NCBI GenBank assembly: GCA_015680905.1
Contig: CM027378.1
Location: forward strand, 76,847,501 to 76,911,500
DNA: 64,000 bases
Reading direction: 5' to 3'
From: Coptis chinensis
Lineage: Eukaryota > Streptophyta > Magnoliopsida > Ranunculales > Ranunculaceae
The notes under the pieces were generated by a model. It saw only the letters and a list, made by a program, of their open reading frames with translations. It was not told the DNA's origin and ran no database searches. Numbering within the stretch: position 1 is the stretch's first letter; the number at the start of each line of letters is the position of its first letter. Shown piece by piece: positions 58,304 through 64,000 of this stretch. The position numbers and the translations under genes are program-made.

Positions 58304-61300
58304 ACCTTTGTGCATGAAATGTTAGGGGGATGAATCAAGTTGCTAAAGCTAAAGAAATTAATAGTTTTATAATGAAGAATAAAGTTTGTCTGATAAGTTT
58401 GTTGGAAACAAAAGTTTTAGACAAGTTAATTGTGATGGAATTAAGAGAGTGTGTTGCCCTTCTTGGCAATTCTTGCATAATTACGCTAGTGATGCAAGTG
58501 GTAGAATTTGGATAATGTAGGATGACAAGATGGTAGTTGTTACAATGATTAAGAAGTCTGCACATTTCTTACATTGTAAGGTGACTTATCTTCATAATAA
58601 TACTTCTTTTTTTCTTACAATGGTGTATGCAAGTAATAGTAAGAGACAAAGAGGACAATTGTGGACTGAATTAAGAAACATGAGTTTATCTTTGAATGAA
58701 CCTTGGGTTTTGATAGGAGATTTCAATAATGTGCTTTACTCTCATGAAAGAGTTGGGGGTGAACCTGTCCACCCTAGAGAGACAACACCTTTTGCTAATT
58801 TTGTTTCTAATTCTGGTCTAACATACCTCAAATCCTCAGGTTGTTTCTTTACTTGGACAAATTTTGATGAGGATGTCAGAAAATATTCCAAGATAGATAG
58901 AGTGTTGATCAACTCTCTATGGCTTTATGCTTTTTCTAATTCTCTGGTGGAATTTCATACTCAAGGCATTTCTGATCATTCTCCAATGGTTATATCTATG
59001 TTTGAAAGAGAGAAATGTTCTTTTCCTTTCAGGTTTTGTAATTACTGGGCTCTGCACCCTGATTTTCAACAGACTATACAATTGTGTTGGGACACTGGAG
59101 TTTATAGTAATCATATGTATGTGTTAACACATAAGCTGAAGATTGTTAAGTCCAAATTGAAAGGGTGGGCTAGGAGACACCTATCAGATTTGCAAAATAG
59201 GCTTGAGGTTGCAAGAGATGACCTCAAGCAAATTCAAAAAATGATACAACAACAACAACCTTTGAATTCAGCACTGTACTTCAGGGAAAGAGAGTCCAGG
59301 ATCGAGATGAGTTTACTTTTAGAGATGGAAGAAGTGGATTTTAAACAGAGAACTGAATGTGATTGGATTATGTATGGGGACAAATGTAATGCTTTTTTCC
59401 ACAATGCTATTAAAGAGAATAAGAATAGGAATTTCATATGGGCAGTGGAGGATCTCAGGTAATAGATTACAAGGTCAGGAAGATATTTCTCAAGCTTTCA
59501 TAAGCTATTATAAGTCTTTACTGGGAGAGGTTTTAGATTCTATATGTAATGCTCAACTGGAAGATTTATAGTTGAGAAATGAAGTAGATGAAGTAGTGGC
59601 AAGGGAACCCTATGAAGATATTAGGCATGAAGAAATTAAATAAGCATTTTTCTCTATGAAAGATAATAGTTCACCAGGGCCTGATGGATATAATGTATAT
59701 ATGTTTTCAAGAAAGTTTGGAATATCATAGGTGATGATTTCATAAGGGCTGTCAAGTCTGCTTTTATGCAAAGCCACATTCATAAAGGTACCAATTCTAC
59801 CTTTTTATGTCTCATTCCTAAACTGCATAAACCCTCCATGATTGATGAGTTTCGGCCCATTGCATGTTGTAATGTTATTTACAAATGCATCTCTAAAATT
59901 ATCAGTAATAGATTGAAGCTTCATATCTCAACTTTAGTTGGATTAAATCAATCTGCTTTTGTGCTCGGTAGAGCTATACAAGATAATCTTCTTCTTGCTC
60001 ATGAGCTTCTTAGAGGTTATAATAGAGTACATGGTGCTGCTCGATGTTCTATTAAGATTGATATTTAGAAAGCCTATGACTCTCTGAGTTGGGATGCTAT
60101 TGAAAAGATTATGTTTAGATTTCGATTCCCTAGCTACTAAGTTTATAGGGTGGATGAAAATGTGCTACACTTCTCCTTGTTTCTCAATCCTTGTTAATGG
60201 TTACCCTCAAGGATATTTTGATGGTATGAAAGGCATCAGACAAGGTGATCCCCTATCACCATATTTGTTTGTTCTCATTATGGAGGTGTTAGGCAGTCTT
60301 CTAAAGCAAGCGATTCTTGAGATAAAAGTATTGCTTACCACTCAAAGTGTAGGAGAGTACAAGTTATACACCTGTGCTTTGCTGATGATGTTCTTATTTT
60401 CTGTAAAGGGGAAGGAGATTCATTGAAGGGTGTTAGTGAAGTGCTGAAATCTTTCTCAGCTCTCACAGGTCTGAAATTGAATGTTTCAAAGACTACTTTA
60501 CTTACGGGAAGCATCAGCCTTGATATTAGTAAAGCCTTGCTTCTCAGGTTTGCTTGGGTTTAGACATGTTACACCTCATGTTAAGTATCTTGGGCTCCCT
60601 CTTTCGGCATCAAGAATTGGACCTCAAGACTGTTTACCTCTGATAGAAATTATTACAGGTAGAGTAACAAATTGGAAGAATAGGTCTCTTACTTTTGCTG
60701 GTAGACTTCAGTTAATACAATCAGTCCTTTCTTCTTTACATACCTATTGGGCAAAAATCTTTATTTTGCCTAGTGGAGTAGTAAATTTTGTTTCCTAGAT
60801 AATGAATAGGTTTCTTTGGTCTGGTCCTAGCATGGACAAAAAATTGCACAAGGCAAGTCATGGAACTATAAGGTATAGCAAGATGGAGGGTGGGTTGAAT
60901 ATTGTGGACTTAAAAGTTTGGAATGTGGCTGCCTACTGTGGTTTGATTTTCAAAATTGCATCAAGGGAGGATACTCTATGGAGTGAATGGGTGTGGGAAT
61001 ACCATCTTAGAGGTAAGAACTTCTGGTCTATAAAGATTCTTCAAGATTGCTCTTGGGTATGGAGATGTATCTTGAAACATAGAAAGACTGCAGCTAGATA
61101 TATGAGATGCACTATAGCTAAAGGTGAAAAGACTAATGTGTGGAATCATCCTTGGTGTCCTAAGGAGCTTCTAGTGAACAACTCTCAAACAAAACATCTT
61201 ATTCACCTTTATGATGATGCAAAGGTTAGTGAACTAATCACGGATGGGCATTGGAATGAGTTAGTTCTTAATTTACCTTCTGGTGAGCTAAAAAATCTCA

Positions 61301-62400
61301 TTATGAGTGTTGTGATTAATGATTTGGTTGCTGAGGACTCTGTGGTATGGACTGAAACGTCAACTAGGCTATTTTCCACTAAATCTGCCTACATGAGCCT
61401 TAAAAAGATAAGAGAGAAAGTTAAATGGTACAAACTGGTATGGGGGAAATTTGCCATTCCAAAACACTCTTTTATTACCTGGCAATTGTTTAGTGGTTGT
61501 CTATCCACTCAAGACATGCTTATAAAGAGGAATATTTTACATCACTCAGAGTGTTGCTTATGTAATAATGATAAAGAGAATTCTCATCATTCTCATCAGT
61601 TTACTAAAACAATTTGGTCTGAAGTCAAGAGGCATATGGGGTTGGATCCTTTGGTTAAGGAATCTAATCATGAATGGTACACTCTTATGAGAAGGACTAG
61701 AGGTTCCACTACTGATTCTGAAATTCTAAGAGCTATGATAAATGCAACTGTCTATGCTATATGGAATGAGAAGAATTGTAGGAGATTCAAGTACAAGAGT
61801 CACACCACCTTGCAAGTTACAAATGATATTCAGAGAAAGATGAAGTTATATCTTGAGAAAGTTGTAAAAGAGGTCTCGACAATGTTGTCCGCTAGATCTT
61901 TTTGCAAAGATCTTGGTGTTCAATTATGTATGAAGCCACAACGTGCAAACAATACATATGGAATAAGCCTTTACCACCACTGCGATGTTAAACTTTGATG
62001 TTACTTTGTCACCAAATAAAACAGGATTTGGAGGTATCCTTAGAGATGAAAAAGGAGTAGTTTTATTGGTCTACTAGAGGAAGTTCTACTCAAAGATCAA
62101 TACTTTGCTTCAAGAGCTTAATGGAATTGCCGAAGGTCCGAAGGTATCTCGATGATTGGCATTCGGCATTTGATGGTAAACTATGACTCTCGTCGCAAAG
62201 GCAAATAGTTAATAGAAATGAAGCTATTCCGTGGTAATGCTTGTAGGAATGTTATGCAAGCTATAGATAATCACATAAGAGACTTTGACTCTATTGTGGT
62301 TCGTGATGTTTATAGGGAGGGAAATAAAGTTCTTGACATTCGTTGGTCAAGTTAGTAGATATGAGCTCTATAGGAATTTTGTACTATATATAGGTCCTCT
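58304..62400 (+). pseudogene. L1 ORF2: endonuclease, reverse transcriptase, zinc-binding domain, RNase H
   Basis: The APE-type endonuclease at 58310-59050 has 'NVRGMNQVAKAKE', 'LLETKV', 'EPWVLIGDFNNVLYSHERVG', 'KIDRVLINSLW' and 'ISDHSPMV'. The reverse transcriptase at 59640-60800 has 'SSPGPDGYN', 'EFRPIACCNVIYKCISKII', 'GRAIQDNLLLAHEL' and 'GIRQGDPLSPYLFVL', then a FADDVLIF-equivalent at about 60376 in another frame. An open 398-codon part (60802-61998) has 'LWSGP…KKLHKASH', 'EGGLNIVDLKVWNVAAY' and the zinc-binding block 'HSECCLCNNDKENSHH'. RNase H remnants follow to about 62340. Seen breaks include stops at the Trp before NVRG, near 58515, after 59460 and at 60067, and frameshifts around 60110 and 60440. 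Confidence 0.85.
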
Positions 62401-62600
62401 AGAGGATGATTTGCATGTAATAGTGGAAAATGATGCAAAAGGAACTGTGTATAGCAGATAATTAAAATGAATGCAAGTTTAGGTCTGCTATAACCCATAA
62501 CAGTTTCAACCTCTCCCATGAGGAGAGGGGTACACAACCAATCCCACCTTTCCTTTTTCCTTCTTAATACAAAAATTAGCAAATTTAGGAAAAAAAATCA

Positions 62601-62920
62601 TTGTAAAAGAAAATCTCCATGACTGTATGGTTGAGAGATTATCATACATTCGTAAATCTAGTAACTGCCAATTGGTTTTTCATTAATGTGGTTGAGACAA
62701 ATCCGATTTGACATTTTGGTTTTCATTAAAGTACTCTTCATAGAGGCCTCTCCATGTTCAGTGGCGGAGCTAGGTACACCCTGGCATACCCTCACTTCCC
62801 AGAAAAACCTTTGATACATACCTATTCATTCGCACTAAAAAAACCCAACGCAAATAGGGAAAAATACATACCTATTCACTTCCCGTTGTCAGACTTAAGA
62901 GCTTCAGAACCATATTCTTA
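62601..62920. other. Spacer with the start of a small repeat element
   Basis: At about 62760 the words 'cagtggcggagctaggta' resemble the common start of plant small transposable elements, but I saw no matching right end. Two 'cacttcccagaaaaa' and 'cacttcccgttgtc' stretches with 'acatacctattca' copies form a short direct repeat (about 62815-62885). Confidence 0.3.
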
Positions 62921-62934
62921 GGAGTTGTGGTCCA

Positions 62935-63840
62935 ATGCCGTTGGATGAGATTCTTGTTATTGCTAGTAGTGCATGGAGTCTCTGTCTACCCGATTTTGAC
63001 CTCAATTCTTTGGCTATAAATGCTACCGTCCCCGTTTTGGCAGAAGCGTTCTACAGTAAGATTGTTGCTGGTCTTGAGAGGGAGTTTGAGTTATCTGCTC
63101 ATCAAAAAGCAGTCATTGGATGCTTGCAGTCAGAACACACAAAGGATTTTCTACTTGCTATTCCGATAGAGGGACTTGGACAGCGTATGTCACTGTTGGA
63201 GTATCGTTCTATTCTCTGGTACCGTCTCATGATTCTTTTGTACCCTGAGGGTAGTCTATGCCCTATTTGCCAAAAGAGTAAACTAGATGCTTTCAGGGAC
63301 TATACAGTACATTGTAGACATTTTCTAGGTTTCAAATATCGACATGATCATGTTAGAGACATTTTATGTTATGCATTTTAGAGAACTGGGGTACAAGTAG
63401 AGAAGGAGGCTCCTATCAATTTTCTCACTGATCCGAATGAGGGTAGATCGACGCTTCGGCCTGCGGATGTATTGATCTACAGTTGGTCTGAGGGAAACAT
63501 GCATGTGTTGATGTAACTAGAACATCTTCGTTGGTAGGGCTTGGGAATGGAGTCTTTGAGGTGGGAGAAACAGCTAATAGAGCAGCGACAGGAAAGATTG
63601 AGAAATACGAGGATGCTTGTAGGGCTAATCAACATTGTTTCATTCCGTTCAGTTTCGATATTTTCGGTTTCTTAACACAACAGTTTGTTGAGCTCCTTAA
63701 GAGCTTGCATAAAGTTATGAACCGTAATGACAGCTAGTTCTAACGAGTTTACATTTAGGATGATAGGATTTGTCATTCAGAAAGGACTTGCGGCGCAGCT
63801 TGTTGCACGTTTGTCTTAATCATTTGTAAAACTCATTATC
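62935..63840 (+). pseudogene. Plant repeat-associated gene with nuclease-like C-terminal part, broken
   Basis: The first 148 codons (62935-63381) include 'LLAIPIEGLGQRMSLLEYRS', a zinc-like 'CPICQKSKLDAF' and 'VHCRHFLGFKYRHDHVRDIL'. After an in-frame TAG the same frame continues with 'RTGVQVEKEAPINFLTD' and 'RPADVLIYSW', then a frameshift near 63495 leads to 'HACVDVTRTSSLVGLG' and 'QHCFIPFSFDIFGF'. The end 'QKGLAAQLVARLS' lies near 63820. Spaced PAD…D.T words with the upstream Cys/His block recall the PD-(D/E)XK nuclease end of some LINE proteins and an abundant plant family often named auxilin-like without good reason (from memory). It has no introns and an A-rich tail follows at 63866, so it may be a retrocopy. 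Confidence 0.5.
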
Positions 63841-63859
63841 ATTATTAATAAAAAATTTC

Positions 63860-63910
63860 ACTTCCAAAAAAAAAACAAAAACAAAAACCCCAAAAACAAA
63901 AACCTTCTCC
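63860..63910. repeat. A-rich run (poly(A)-like)
   Basis: A run of 'aaaaaaaaaacaaaaacaaaaac' type follows about 40 bases after the end of the nuclease-like gene. It could be the tail of a retrocopy that has gained C and ccc interruptions. Confidence 0.5.
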
Positions 63911-64000
63911 AAAAATTAAAGAAAATATCCTCAAATATTCCAAATATTCCTCACGTACTCTCTCTCCTTTCTACTCAAAATGTAAAAAGGAAAATTTGAA

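Larger units (their letters stand above)
56148..62600 (+). mobile_element. L1 (LINE) retrotransposon, nearly full length
   Basis: The element has ORF1 (56148-58303), ORF2 (about 58300-62000) and an RNase H-like end (about 62000-62400), and probably ends in the A-rich stretch near 62590. Its 5' untranslated part may start near 55.85 kb. Stops and frameshifts interrupt both ORFs. Several stops sit where Trp or Gln is expected, as produced by C-to-T change at methylated cytosines. The frames are longer and cleaner than in the two older L1 pieces at 21.0 and 27 kb, so this copy is the youngest of the three. Confidence 0.85.

Noticed and set aside
1-64000. CRISPR array, bacterial operon or organelle insertion
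   Set aside because: The repeats are tandem or inverted without equal spacers, genes are spliced, and no plastid or mitochondrial gene was recognised.
1-64000. tRNA, rRNA or snoRNA genes
   Set aside because: No cloverleaf with A and B boxes or rRNA core was recognised by eye; the tRNA-like words at 7110 and 17849 are primer-binding sites.

Overview
The window is nuclear DNA from a flowering plant, most likely a eudicot. The evidence is spliced genes with plant-type introns, a chloroplast starch-phosphatase gene, a CBL-interacting protein kinase, and Athila-like Ty3/Gypsy, Copia, L1, CACTA and small TIR elements. I could not fix the family or genus. Most of the window is decayed repeat sequence. 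Only two stretches look like resident host genes: LSF2 at about 47.0-50.6 kb and a CIPK11-like kinase at 53.2-54.5 kb. Each carries one disabling change in the sequence as given.

Layout. 1-14.6 kb: Athila-like Ty3/Gypsy fossils. Four related LTR copies (1-945 +, 7131-8613 -, 11776-13255 +, 13266-14580 -) surround a minus-strand gag-pol fossil and a plus-strand 3' internal region. The last two LTR copies abut head to head as a large inverted repeat. 14.6-16.2 kb: part of a Copia element (reverse transcriptase and RNase H). 16.2-21.0 kb: a second Ty3/Gypsy element with a complete 1.68-kb 5' LTR, primer-binding site and gag remnant, cut off by an L1 fragment (21.0-21.6 kb, minus). 21.9-34.4 kb: a decayed CACTA (En/Spm) transposon with a TNP2-type transposase gene, then a TNPA-like gene that carries a DUF8039-like domain in three copies and a Ulp1-type (C48) cysteine protease. 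An L1 sits in reverse inside this second gene.

34.5-44.4 kb: a short second copy of the CACTA N-terminal domain, then a row of exon-intron pieces of unrelated host genes: an unidentified duplicated piece, a SAC-domain phosphoinositide phosphatase, a reversed DUF4378 (LONGIFOLIA/TRM type) piece, an NQR-type SDR/quinone oxidoreductase, CSN5 and a PB1-RAF-like kinase. The row ends in a CACTA-type terminus (AGTAGTG at 44393) preceded by about eight subterminal CTCGGTTTT-type repeats. I read this as transduplicated gene fragments carried by a CACTA element, which is the most interesting structure here.

44.4-64 kb: tandem repeats, a Tourist-like MITE lying 56 bp before the LSF2 start, LSF2, an intergenic stretch with a 44-bp tandem repeat, the CIPK gene, a second MITE, a near full-length L1 (about 56.1-62.6 kb) with a 9-bp-TSD MITE nested in its ORF1, and a broken copy of a plant repeat-associated gene with a nuclease-like C-terminal part (62.9-63.8 kb).

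The resident genes are not a pathway: LSF2 acts in leaf starch breakdown, and CIPK11-type kinases act in calcium-dependent ion-transport signalling.
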